DNA of 64,000 nt from Vicinamibacterales bacterium (lineage in GTDB: Bacteria > Acidobacteriota > Vicinamibacteria > Vicinamibacterales > UBA2999), in assembly GCA_030680175.1 (NCBI GenBank), contig JAUXWO010000111.1, forward strand, positions 1-64,000. Direction: 5' to 3'. Of the stretch, positions 34,180 to 42,365 are shown piece by piece. Both the position numbers and the translations under genes were made by a program. Every line of letters starts with the position of its first letter. The stretch's first letter is position 1. Below the pieces are notes generated by a model. That model had not been told where the DNA came from. It was given only the letters and a program-made list of their open reading frames with translations, and ran no database searches.

Positions 34180-35115
34180 GTGCGCAAGACCAGCCTCGAC
34201 CTCGTGTACCAGCTCGCCAAGAGCGATGAGCGCATCGTCTTCATCGGTTCCGACCTGGGCGTCGGCACGCTCGCCGAGTTCTCCAGGGAGATCCCCGGGC
34301 GCTTCCTGATGGAAGGCGTCAGCGAGATGAACATCGTCGGCATGGCGGCCGGCCTGGCGCTCGAAGGGAAGATCGTCTACGTCAACACGATCGCCACGTT
34401 CCTGACGCGCCGGTGCTTCGAGCAGAACGTGCTCGACCTCGGCCTGCACAACGTGCCGGTGCGGCTGATCTCGAACGGGGGCGGCGTGGTCTACGCGCCG
34501 CTCGGGCCGACGCATCTGGCGATCGACGACCTGGCGATCATGCGTTCGATCCCCAACATGGCGATCGTCGCGCCGTGCGATGCCGAGGAAATGAAGCGGC
34601 TCATCCCGCAGACGGTCGACTATCCTGGCCCGATGTACATCCGCCTCGGCAAGGGGGGCGACCCGGTCGTGTCGTCACCCGCCCTGCCATTCCAGATCGG
34701 CAAGGCGATTCCGATGGCGACGGGCGATGACGCGCTGCTCGTGACCACGGGCATCACCGCCAAGATCGCGCTGGAGGCGGCCACCGCGCTCGGCAGCCAG
34801 GGCATCGGTTGCACCGTGCTGCACATGCACACCGTCAAGCCGCTCGACCTCGAGGCATTGCTGGCGCACGCCGGTCGCGTCAAGGCCGTGGTGACGATTG
34901 AAGAGCACACCGTCATCGGCGGCCTCGGCGGCGCCGTGGCGGAAGTGCTCGCCGAACGCGCCTTCGAGCCGGTCAAGCGCTTCAAGCGTATCGGCATCGA
35001 GGACGTGTTCCCGCACGGCTACGGCTCACAGGCCAGCATGATGGAGCACTGCGGCATCACCGTGGAGCGGACGATCGCCACGGTGCAGGACCTGCTCGCA
35101 CCGCGCACGTCCTGA
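34180..35115 (+). CDS. Transketolase-like, C-terminal (pyrimidine-binding) subunit
   Basis: 311 residues from GTG 34180, which follows the TAA of the N-terminal subunit directly. GRFLMEGVSEMNIVGMAAGL holds the conserved Glu that activates the ThDP pyrimidine; LISNGGGVVYAPLGPTHLAI resembles the middle of split transketolases and DXP-synthase relatives, and the last third has the transketolase C domain (LLVTTGITAKIALEAATALG). Forms a heteromer with the preceding subunit. The Asp and His residues that define true sugar-phosphate specificity cannot be judged by eye. Confidence 0.89.
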   Translation: MRKTSLDLVYQLAKSDERIVFIGSDLGVGTLAEFSREIPGRFLMEGVSEMNIVGMAAGLALEGKIVYVNTIATFLTRRCFEQNVLDLGLHNVPVRLISNGGGVVYAPLGPTHLAIDDLAIMRSIPNMAIVAPCDAEEMKRLIPQTVDYPGPMYIRLGKGGDPVVSSPALPFQIGKAIPMATGDDALLVTTGITAKIALEAATALGSQGIGCTVLHMHTVKPLDLEALLAHAGRVKAVVTIEEHTVIGGLGGAVAEVLAERAFEPVKRFKRIGIEDVFPHGYGSQASMMEHCGITVERTIATVQDLLAPRTS

Positions 35116-35146
35116 TACCGATTATCACGAACAGCAGGAGCACTCG

Positions 35147-35812
35147 ATGGGACAGCTTCTCAACATCATCACGCCCCTTCACAAGCGGACCAAGCGCGAC
35201 TACCTGGCCCGCATGGTGGACGACAAGGTCCACTGCATGCTGAAGGCGAAGGAGTACGAGTTCGACTACTGGGACGGCGACCGCCGGTACGGCTACGGCG
35301 GCTACAAGTACGACGGCCGCTGGAAGCCGGTGGCCCAGCAGTTCATCGACCACTACAAGCTCGGACCCACGTCGAAGATCCTCGATGTCGGCTGCGGCAA
35401 GGCCTTCCTGATTCACGAGATCAAGCAGATCCTCGGCCCGGAGGCGGAGGTGATCGGCTTCGACATCTCGAAGCACGGCCTCGCGGACGCGCCGGAGGCC
35501 ATCCGGCCTCATCTGTTCCAGTACCGCGCCCAGGACGCGTATCCCTTCGGCGACAAGTACTTCGACCTGGTGCTGTCGCTCGGCTGCCTGCACAACCTCC
35601 GCCTGTTCGAGCTGAAGACGGCGTGCGCCGAGATCGAGCGCGTCGGCAAGCAGGGCTACATCATGCTCGAGAGCTACCGCAACGAGCTCGAGCAGTTCAA
35701 CCTGCAGTGCTGGGCGCTGACGTGCGAGTCGTTCTTCGACACGGCGGAGTGGATCTGGCTGTACCGCCACTTCGGCTTCACCGGCGATTACGAGTTCATC
35801 TACTTCGAATAA
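35147..35812 (+). CDS. Class I SAM-dependent methyltransferase-like protein
   Basis: 221 residues. AGGAG at 35134-35138 supports ATG 35147. SAM motif I is KILDVGCGKAFLIHEIKQ (about residue 83), with the acidic residue ending strand 2 in VIGFDISKHGLADAP and motif post-II in YFDLVLSLGCLHNL. The N-terminal 75 residues are basic and aromatic (RRYGYGGYKYDGRWKPVAQ). Position between the split transketolase and a dehydrogenase suggests it acts on the same small-molecule or nucleotide-sugar intermediate. O-, N- or C-methylation cannot be told apart. Confidence 0.82.
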   Translation: MGQLLNIITPLHKRTKRDYLARMVDDKVHCMLKAKEYEFDYWDGDRRYGYGGYKYDGRWKPVAQQFIDHYKLGPTSKILDVGCGKAFLIHEIKQILGPEAEVIGFDISKHGLADAPEAIRPHLFQYRAQDAYPFGDKYFDLVLSLGCLHNLRLFELKTACAEIERVGKQGYIMLESYRNELEQFNLQCWALTCESFFDTAEWIWLYRHFGFTGDYEFIYFE

Positions 35813-35820
35813 AGGCGAGC

Positions 35821-36855
35821 GTGAAAGCAGCCATCCTCGTCGAACTCAAGAAGCCGCTCGTCATCGCCGAACTCGCGATGCCGGCGACGCTGTCGTTCGG
35901 CCAGGTGCAGGTGAAGGTGCTGTACAGCGGCATCTGCGGGGCCCAGATCAACGAGATCGAGGGCGCCAAGGGGGCCGACAAGTTCCTGCCGCACCTGCTG
36001 GGGCACGAGGCCACGGCGGTGGTGCAGGCCACAGGGCCGGGCGTCAAGCACGTCTCGGTGGGCGACACCGTGGTGATGCACTGGCGTCCGAGCCTTGGCC
36101 TGCAGTGCGACCCGCCGTCGTACGACTGGAATGGCATCACGGTCCACGCGGGATGGGTCACCACCTTCAACGACGAGTGCATCGTCTCGGAGAACCGGCT
36201 GACGAAGATGCCGCCAGGCCTCGACGTGCGCCTGGCGCCGCTCTTCGGCTGCGCCGTGACGACCGCCACGGGGGTCATCAATCGCGACGCCGGTGTGCAG
36301 ATCGGCCAGTCGGTGGTGGTGCTGGGCACAGGCGGCGTCGGCATCAACCTGGTGCAGGCGGCGCGGATGGTGTCGGCCAACCCGATCGTCGCGGTCGACA
36401 TGGTCGAGTCGAAGCTGGCGTGGGCGACCCGGTTCGGGGCCACGCACACGCTGGTGTCGGGGCCGCAGGACACGCTGGGCCAGCGGATTCGAGACATCGT
36501 CGGACCACAGGGCGCCGACGTGGTGATCGATACCACGGGCAACGCCCGCGTGATCGAACTGGCGTACGACGCGACCCACCCCGACGGCAAGACCATTCTG
36601 GTCGGCGTGCCGAGGAAGGGCGACAACATCTCGATCTACTCGTTGCCGCTGCACTTCAAGAAGGTGCTGAGGGGGTCGCACGGCGGCGGCGCCGAGCCCC
36701 ACATCGACATCCCGCGGCTGGCGCGGCTGGTGGCGTCGGGGCGCATGACCCTGGACGGCCTCGTCACACACGAGTTCCCGCTCGACGAGATCAACGAGGC
36801 CATTGCCGTGGTCAAGCGCGGCGAAGCGGGCCGCGTGATCGTCAGGATGGATTAG
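35821..36855 (+). CDS. Zinc-type medium-chain dehydrogenase (MDR)
   Basis: About 344 residues from GTG 35821. GroES-like half: VLYSGICGAQINEIEGAKGA and the catalytic LPHLLGHEATAVVQATGPGV. Rossmann half: VVVLGTGGVGINLVQAARMV and VAVDMVESKLAWATRFGATH. The four structural-zinc cysteines are absent, so at most the catalytic zinc is retained. It likely oxidises or reduces an alcohol of a sugar intermediate with NAD(P). The TAG stop (36853-36855) is the first three bases of the foldback element that follows, so the native end of the gene may have been altered by that element. Confidence 0.87.
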   Translation: MKAAILVELKKPLVIAELAMPATLSFGQVQVKVLYSGICGAQINEIEGAKGADKFLPHLLGHEATAVVQATGPGVKHVSVGDTVVMHWRPSLGLQCDPPSYDWNGITVHAGWVTTFNDECIVSENRLTKMPPGLDVRLAPLFGCAVTTATGVINRDAGVQIGQSVVVLGTGGVGINLVQAARMVSANPIVAVDMVESKLAWATRFGATHTLVSGPQDTLGQRIRDIVGPQGADVVIDTTGNARVIELAYDATHPDGKTILVGVPRKGDNISIYSLPLHFKKVLRGSHGGGAEPHIDIPRLARLVASGRMTLDGLVTHEFPLDEINEAIAVVKRGEAGRVIVRMD

Positions 36856-37015
36856 TGTCCCGACTCAGAGATTCGTCGACATATTTCGAGTGGGGCATCC
36901 CGTCTGGCGGCGTTGCTCCTCGTTCACATATGCGCAATATGCTCACTCGTCGCGCCTTGCCAGTCGGGCGCCGCGCCCGAAATATCTGTCAACGAATCTC
37001 TGAGTCGGGACACTA
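36853..37015. mobile_element. 163-bp foldback (MITE-like) element
   Basis: The ends are a perfect 24-base inverted repeat beginning TAGTGTCCCGACTCAGAGAT (36853-36876 and 36992-37015), extending imperfectly inward to about 36888 and 36978 (ATATTTCG versus CGAAATAT). The centre has a weaker second inverted pairing and an AT-richer core CATATGCGCAATATGC. No coding potential. It occupies the whole gap: the first bases form the stop codon of the upstream gene and only 3 bases separate the other end from the next ATG. It has the look of a non-autonomous palindromic repeat or a large RNA hairpin. No target-site duplication is obvious. Confidence 0.8.
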
Positions 37016-37018
37016 GCG

Positions 37019-37717
37019 ATGGCCGACCACACCCGTGAAAAGCAGTATCAGGCGCACGTGTCCCTGCGCGACAGCAAGGGCTTCACGCGCCTGGGCCTGC
37101 GCGCCAATGCCGCCTGGCACGCCGATCCCAAGCGATTGGGCATCGTGCTCGCGCGCTACAAGTTCGTCGCCAAGATGTTGAGCGGCAAGGCCCGCGTGCT
37201 CGAAGTCGGCGTCGGCGACGGGTGGGCGAGCCGGGTGGTGAAGCAGGAAGTCGGCCAGCTGGTCGGCATCGACTTCGACGCCGTGTTCGTCGAGGACGCC
37301 AATGCCGCCATGGAAGAGCCGTGGGCGTTCGAATGCCGCGTGCACGACATGATGGACGGCCCGGTCGCGGGCGGCTTCGACGCGGCCTACGCGCTCGACG
37401 TGCTCGAGCACATTCCGGCGGCGGATGAGGATGTGTTCCTGGCGAACATGGCCGCGTCGGTCGACGCCCCCGGCGTCGTCATCATCGGGATGCCGTCGCT
37501 CGAGTCCCAGCCCTACGCCTCGCCCGGAAGCAAGGAAGGGCACGTCAACTGCAAGACGGCCCCCGACCTGAAGGCCGTGATGCAGCGGCACTTCCACGAG
37601 GTCTTCATCTTCTCCATGAACGACGAAGTGGTGCACACCGGCTTCCACAAGCTGGCGCACTATCTGTTCGCCCTCGGCGTCGGCACGCGGGCGCAGTCCC
37701 GGCCGGTGACGACATGA
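37019..37717 (+). CDS. SAM-dependent methyltransferase
   Basis: 232 residues. SAM motif I is ARVLEVGVGDGWASRVVKQE (about residue 59), the ribose-binding acidic residue is in LVGIDFDAVFVEDANAAM, and motif post-II is FDAAYALDVLEHIPAADED. The N-terminus (HTREKQYQAHVSLRDSKGF) looks like a lid. Similar proteins in LPS and EPS clusters are thought to O-methylate sugars. It starts 3 bases after the foldback element, with no room for a separate ribosome site, so initiation depends on the element's sequence or on coupling. Overlaps the next gene by 4 bases. Confidence 0.82.
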   Translation: MADHTREKQYQAHVSLRDSKGFTRLGLRANAAWHADPKRLGIVLARYKFVAKMLSGKARVLEVGVGDGWASRVVKQEVGQLVGIDFDAVFVEDANAAMEEPWAFECRVHDMMDGPVAGGFDAAYALDVLEHIPAADEDVFLANMAASVDAPGVVIIGMPSLESQPYASPGSKEGHVNCKTAPDLKAVMQRHFHEVFIFSMNDEVVHTGFHKLAHYLFALGVGTRAQSRPVTT

Positions 37718-38601
37718 CGGTCCCTGCGCCGCGCAGCGTGCTGGTGCTCGGGCACAGCGGCTACATCGGGAGCCGCGTCGCCGCGGCGCTGGCCGCCCGC
37801 GGCCACTCGGTCATCGGCCGGTCCATTCCCCCGCTCGACCTGACCCGGGACGAGTCGGTCGAGGCGCTCACCGACCTGCTCGACCCCGAGGGCGCGGTGG
37901 TGGTGTGCGCCGCCATCAAGAAGCAGCTCGGTGACACACCCGAGATCTTCGCCAGGAACCTGGCCATGACGATCAACGTCGGCCGGGCGCTGGCGGCGCG
38001 GCCGGTGAAGCGCGTGGTCTACTTCAGCAGCGCCGCGGTCTACGGCGAGGACGTGCCCCACCCGGTCATCTCGGAGGCCACGACGCCCGAGCCCACCTCG
38101 TTCTACGGCATCGGCAAGTTCGCCTCGGAGCGGCTGATCCTGAAGATGGCCGGGCAGCACCCCGGCACGTCGGTGGCGATCGTCCGCCCCGCGCTCGTCT
38201 ACGGCCCCCACGAGCCCGCGTACTACTACGGCCCCTCGGGCTTCCTGCGGAAGACGCTCGCGGGCGAACCGATTACGCTCTGGGGCGACGGCGAGGAACG
38301 CCGCGAGTTCATCTACCTCGACGATGTCGTCGCGCTGACGACGCGGCTCCTGGAGAGCGACGTGACGGGGGTCCTGAACGTGGTGAGCGGGACGAGCTAC
38401 ACGTTCGCCGACGCGCTGGCCGCCATCGAGGCGATCACCGGGCAGCGGCCGGTGGTGTCGTCGCGGCCGCGATCGAAGGACAAGGTCGACCACCAGTTCG
38501 ACAACACCCGGGTGCGGCAGGCGTTCCCGGATTTCGAGTTCACCGGCCTGGAGCGCGGGCTGCGGCGCACGCTGCAGGCCGAGGGAGAGACGCGCGCGTG
38601 A
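37714..38601 (+). CDS. NAD-dependent epimerase/reductase (SDR)
   Basis: 295 residues. VLVLGHSGYIGSRVAAALAA gives the NAD(P)-binding loop, YFSSAAVYGEDVPH the catalytic Ser region, and FYGIGKFASERLIL the Tyr-x3-Lys. The C-terminal half is of the substrate-binding type (REFIYLDDVVALTTRLL). It may act as a 4-epimerase or 4-ketoreductase for a deoxy or branched nucleotide sugar, since it sits between methyltransferases of the deoxysugar type. It is one of six SDR-family enzymes in the window. Overlaps of 4 bases on both sides. Confidence 0.86.
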   Translation: MTVPAPRSVLVLGHSGYIGSRVAAALAARGHSVIGRSIPPLDLTRDESVEALTDLLDPEGAVVVCAAIKKQLGDTPEIFARNLAMTINVGRALAARPVKRVVYFSSAAVYGEDVPHPVISEATTPEPTSFYGIGKFASERLILKMAGQHPGTSVAIVRPALVYGPHEPAYYYGPSGFLRKTLAGEPITLWGDGEERREFIYLDDVVALTTRLLESDVTGVLNVVSGTSYTFADALAAIEAITGQRPVVSSRPRSKDKVDHQFDNTRVRQAFPDFEFTGLERGLRRTLQAEGETRA

Positions 38602-39806
38602 GCGGACACGACTGTTACATCTGCGGCGGGGCGCCGCTCGCGCCCGTGTTCGACGCGGGCCTGCAGCCCATCGGCAACCGCTTCCTGGCGTCGCCCGACG
38701 CGCCCGAGACCACCTATCCCCTCCGCATCGTCCAGTGTGCCGCGTGCGGCATGCTGCAGATGCGGGAGCCGTTTCCGGCCGAGGCGCTGCTGCCGGCCTA
38801 CGACTGGGTGACCTACAGCGAGCCCGAGGCCCATCTCGACGAACTGGCGCGGGTGATCCGGGACCTGCCGGGCATCGGTCCCGGCTCGGTCATGGCGGGC
38901 GTGTCGTTCAAGGACGACACCACGCTCGATCGGCTCACGCGGCTCGGCATCGAGCGGCGCTGGCGGCTCGATCTGCGCGAGGATCTCGAGCTGGACTGGG
39001 TGCACGGCGGCCACGGCGCCGAGACGCTGCAGCTGTATCTCACCGAACCGGCTGCGCGACGCATTGCGGCGCGGCGCGGCGCCGCGGACGTGCTGCTGGT
39101 GCGCCACGTCGCCGAGCACGCCTACGATCCGCGCGAGTTCTTCCAGGCACTGGCCGCGCTCGTGACGCCGGGCGGCTATGTGGTCGTCGAGGTGCCCGAC
39201 TGCCAGCGCGCGCTGGATGCCGGCGACCCCACGACGCTCTGGGAGGAACACACGCTCTACTTCACACCCGGGACGTTCCAGCAGAGCCTGCGGCTGCTCG
39301 GCTTCGAGACGGTGTTCTTCCGCAACTACATCTATCCCTTCGAGAACTCGCTCGTGGCGATCCTGCGCGTGGCGCCGCCCGCCGGGGTGGATGCCGCGGT
39401 CGCCGCCGAGGAATGCGCGCGCGGCGCCGGGTTTGCGGCACGCCTCGAGGCCCGGCGCACGGCGTTCCGGCAGTACCTGGCGCACTACCGCCAGACCGAG
39501 GGCCGCATCGCGATGTTCGGCGCCGGGCATCTCGCCGTCACCTTCCTCACCATCATGAATGCCCCCGGCCTGATCGAGTTCGTCGTCGATGACAACCCGA
39601 ACAAGCGCGGTCTCTACATGCCGGGTTCGCGCCTGCCGATTGTCGGATCCGACGTCCTGCTGGCCGAAACCGACATCAAGCTGTGCCTGCTCGGCCTGAA
39701 CCCGCTCTCGGAGCAGAAGGTGATGGACCGCCAGGCCGCGTTCGTCGAACGTGGCGGCGTCTTCAAGTCCATCTTCCCGTCGAGCGCGGTGGCGCTGGAG
39801 CTGTGA
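38598..39806 (+). CDS. TylC3-type C-methyltransferase-like protein with degenerate SAM site
   Basis: 402 residues. N-terminal zinc-ribbon-like part: CYICGGAPLAPVF, later VQCAACGMLQMREPF. The C-terminal part (RIAMFGAGHLAVTFLTIMNA, then FVVDDNPNKRGLYMPGSRLP) is the third domain of this family. In the middle, however, the place of the glycine-rich SAM loop reads MAGVSFKDDTTLDRLTRLGI, and the active-site HEH of the family appears as EEHTLYFTPGTFQQSL. It may still bind a ligand but loss of methyltransferase activity is possible. Compare the intact paralogue at 41121. Confidence 0.8.
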   Translation: MSGHDCYICGGAPLAPVFDAGLQPIGNRFLASPDAPETTYPLRIVQCAACGMLQMREPFPAEALLPAYDWVTYSEPEAHLDELARVIRDLPGIGPGSVMAGVSFKDDTTLDRLTRLGIERRWRLDLREDLELDWVHGGHGAETLQLYLTEPAARRIAARRGAADVLLVRHVAEHAYDPREFFQALAALVTPGGYVVVEVPDCQRALDAGDPTTLWEEHTLYFTPGTFQQSLRLLGFETVFFRNYIYPFENSLVAILRVAPPAGVDAAVAAEECARGAGFAARLEARRTAFRQYLAHYRQTEGRIAMFGAGHLAVTFLTIMNAPGLIEFVVDDNPNKRGLYMPGSRLPIVGSDVLLAETDIKLCLLGLNPLSEQKVMDRQAAFVERGGVFKSIFPSSAVALEL

Positions 39807-40345
39807 TGCGCGCCCGCAAGGTCAGCCCCGAGGTGTTCTACAGCGACGAGCGCGTGGTCCGCGTCGACCGCGCGGACATCGACGCGCTGGTGGCCGAGGC
39901 CGACCCGATGCCTCGTCGCCGCACGCGCCTGTGCACCCACCAGTCGCCGGACGACCGCCTCCACGAGATGCTGATCGTCCACCACCGCGAGGCCTACGTG
40001 CGCGCGCACCGGCATCTCGGCAAGGCCGAGTCGATGCACATCCTGCGGGGCGAGGTGGACCTCGTGCTGTTCGACGAGGCCGGCGCGGTCACGGAAGCGA
40101 TCGGGATGGGGGAGCTGGCCAGCGGCCGGCCGTTCTACTACCGGATGTCGGAGCCGATCTATCACTCGCTGATCATCCGCTCCGAGTGGCTGGTGTTCCA
40201 CGAGGTGACCTCGGGCCCGCTGCGCCGGGAGGAGTCGGAGTTCGCGCCGTGGGCGCCGGCGGACGAGGACCCCGCGGCCGTGCGCGTGTTTCTCGAGGCG
40301 CTCGAGCGGCAGGTGCGCGAGTGGCGCGCGGGGCAGAGCCGATGA
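39806..40345 (+). CDS. WbuC-like cupin-fold protein
   Basis: About 179 residues from ATG 39806, which shares a base with the previous stop. LHEMLIVHHREAYVRAHRHL, then GKAESMHILRGEVDLVLFDE, is the cupin pattern with the His-x-His and Glu of a metal site. C-terminal YHSLIIRSEWLVFHEVTSGP completes the barrel. The layout is that of the WbuC family of cupin metalloproteins found in O-antigen loci, of unknown exact role; sugar isomerisation or epimerisation has been suggested for related cupins. Followed by an SDR gene with a 4-base overlap. Confidence 0.8.
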   Translation: MRARKVSPEVFYSDERVVRVDRADIDALVAEADPMPRRRTRLCTHQSPDDRLHEMLIVHHREAYVRAHRHLGKAESMHILRGEVDLVLFDEAGAVTEAIGMGELASGRPFYYRMSEPIYHSLIIRSEWLVFHEVTSGPLRREESEFAPWAPADEDPAAVRVFLEALERQVREWRAGQSR

Positions 40346-41124
40346 CGCGTCCGCACGCGCTCGTCGTCGGCGGCACGCGCGGCATCGGACGCGCGGTGGT
40401 CACCCGCTTCCTCGAGGACGGCTGCACCGTGTCGGTCGTCGCCCGCCGGGCGCCCGCCACGCCCTTCGCCAGCCGGCGGGTGCGGTGCTGGCAGGCGGAC
40501 CTCGCCGATCCAGAGGCCGTGGCGGCGGTCATCCCGGCCCTCGTCAAGGCCGGCGGCCCGCTGGCCCGCCTCGTCTGCCTGCAGCGCTTCCGGGGCGACG
40601 GCGACGACTGGGAAGGCGAGATGGCCACGACGCTGACGGCGACCCGCCAGGTGGTGGACCTCGCGGTGCCGCGCTTCGCGCGCCGGGGCGAACGCGCCAT
40701 CGTGGTGGTCAGCTCCATTGCCGACCGCTTCGTGGCTGCCGAGCAGCCGCTCAGCTACCACGTGGCGAAGGCGGGGCTGACGCAACTGGCGCGGTACTAC
40801 GCGGTGGCCCTCGCGGCCCGAGGCATCCGCGTGAACGCGGTGTCGTCGGGCACGATCGTAAAGGACGAGGCCCGGGCCTTTTACAAGGCGCAGCGGGCGC
40901 TGCGCGCACTCTACGAAGAGATGATTCCCCTGGGGCGCATGGGCACGGCCGCCGAGATCGCGTCGGTGGTGTCCTTCCTGTGCAGCCGGGACGCCGCGTT
41001 CATGACCGGGCAGTCGCTGGTGGTGGACGGGGGCGTGTCGGTGCAGTGGCACGAGGCGCTGGTGCGGCGCATGAGCCCGCTCAGGGATCTGCCGGTGACG
41101 CGGGCGCGGAGGGAAAAGAAATGA
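40342..41124 (+). CDS. Short-chain dehydrogenase/reductase (classical SDR)
   Basis: 260 residues. Classical SDR: ALVVGGTRGIGRAVVTRFLE (TGxxxGIG-like loop), VVVSSIADRFVAAEQPLSYH with catalytic Ser, YHVAKAGLTQLARYY with Tyr-x3-Lys, and GIRVNAVSSGTIVKDEARAF. The C-terminus MTGQSLVVDGGVSVQW is typical of the FabG-like group. The usual N-N-A-G motif is replaced by LVCLQRFRGDGDD, which is unusual. Likely a ketoreductase for a sugar or a lipid acyl intermediate. Overlaps of 4 bases on both sides. Confidence 0.85.
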   Translation: MTRPHALVVGGTRGIGRAVVTRFLEDGCTVSVVARRAPATPFASRRVRCWQADLADPEAVAAVIPALVKAGGPLARLVCLQRFRGDGDDWEGEMATTLTATRQVVDLAVPRFARRGERAIVVVSSIADRFVAAEQPLSYHVAKAGLTQLARYYAVALAARGIRVNAVSSGTIVKDEARAFYKAQRALRALYEEMIPLGRMGTAAEIASVVSFLCSRDAAFMTGQSLVVDGGVSVQWHEALVRRMSPLRDLPVTRARREKK

Positions 41125-42365
41125 CAGAGGCGTATCGCCGGCGCACGACGTGCCGGATGTGCGGATCGCCGCGGCTCGACATCGTCATGCGGTGCGAGCC
41201 GACGCCGTGCGGCGATCACTACCTGCCGGCCGCGCGGGCCGGCGAGGTGCAGCCGTGCTACCCGATGGACGTGGCGATCTGCCTCGACTGTGCGCTGGTG
41301 CAGTTGCCGGATGTGGTGAACCCCGAGCTGCTGTATCGCGAGTACATCTACAACACGTCGATCTCGCTCGGCCTGTCGGAGCACTTCGACCGCTACGCGG
41401 CGCGGCTGGCGGACTGGACGGGGGCGGCGCCCGGGTCGCTCGTGCTCGACATCGGCAGCAACGACGGCACGCTGCTCCGCAGTTTCAAGGCACGCGGGTT
41501 CGCGGTGCTGGGCGTGGACCCGGCACGGGATCAGGCCCGGCGCGCCAATGCGGCGGGCGTGCCCACCGAGAACGCGTTCTTCACCGAGGCGCTGGCGCGC
41601 GAGCTTCGCACGGCGCGGGGGGCGGCGGCGATCGTCACCGCCAACAACGTCTTCGCCAACGTGGACGACCTGCCCGATCTGGTCGCGGGCATCCGCGCGA
41701 TGCTGGCGCCGGACGGCGTGTTCACGTTCGAGACCGGGTACGTGGTGGACCTCGTCCGCCACAGCGTCATCGACAACTTCTACCACGAGCACCTCTCGTA
41801 CTTCTCGGTGCTCCCGCTCGAGCGCTTCTTCCAGGCCGCCGGCATGGAGCTCATCGACGTCGAGCACGTCGAGACCAAGGGCGGGTCGCTGCGCGGGATG
41901 GTGCAACTGGCGGGCGGTCCGCGCCGCGCCAACCGCGAGGCGATCGACCGCATGGCGGCGGCGGAGCGGGACGGCGGGTTCGACCGCCCCGACACCTACC
42001 GGGCCTTCGCGGCGCGGATGGACGAGGTGCGCCGCGACCTGCGGCAGCGCCTGCTCGAGGCGAAGGCGCGCGGCGAGACGATCGCCGGCTACGGCGCGTC
42101 GGTGGGCGTGACCACGCTGCTGTACTACTGGGGGCTCGACGAGGTGCTGAGCTACCTGGTGGACGACAACCCGGCGCGCCACGGCCTGCTGACGCCCGGC
42201 CATCAACTGCCCGTGTTGCCCTCGACGGTGCTCGCGGAGCGCCGGCCCGACTGGGTGGTGCTGCTGGCGTGGCGCTACGCCGACCCGATCATGCGGCGGC
42301 ACGAGGCGTACCGCCAGGCCGGCGGCCGCTTCCTGATTCCCCTGCCGGCGGTGCGAGAACCATGA
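41121..42365 (+). CDS. TylC3/EvaC-type NDP-hexose C-methyltransferase
   Basis: 414 residues with three domains. Residues 10-62: zinc site (CRMCGSPRLDIVMRC and AICLDCALVQL). Residues about 75-310: SAM domain with LVLDIGSNDGTLLRSFKARG and the family's active-site IDNFYHEHLSYFSVLPLERF. Residues about 310-410: Rossmann-like third domain (GETIAGYGASVGVTTLLYYW, then VDDNPARHGLLTPGHQLPVL). Such enzymes methylate C3 of 4-keto-deoxysugars to give branched sugars. All key motifs are present. It is the intact counterpart of the protein at 38598. Confidence 0.88.
   Translation: MTEAYRRRTTCRMCGSPRLDIVMRCEPTPCGDHYLPAARAGEVQPCYPMDVAICLDCALVQLPDVVNPELLYREYIYNTSISLGLSEHFDRYAARLADWTGAAPGSLVLDIGSNDGTLLRSFKARGFAVLGVDPARDQARRANAAGVPTENAFFTEALARELRTARGAAAIVTANNVFANVDDLPDLVAGIRAMLAPDGVFTFETGYVVDLVRHSVIDNFYHEHLSYFSVLPLERFFQAAGMELIDVEHVETKGGSLRGMVQLAGGPRRANREAIDRMAAAERDGGFDRPDTYRAFAARMDEVRRDLRQRLLEAKARGETIAGYGASVGVTTLLYYWGLDEVLSYLVDDNPARHGLLTPGHQLPVLPSTVLAERRPDWVVLLAWRYADPIMRRHEAYRQAGGRFLIPLPAVREP

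Noticed and set aside
36105-37016. + strand frame running through the dehydrogenase gene and the foldback element
   Set aside because: Arg/Gly-rich out-of-frame translation of the dehydrogenase; the element part encodes nothing recognisable.
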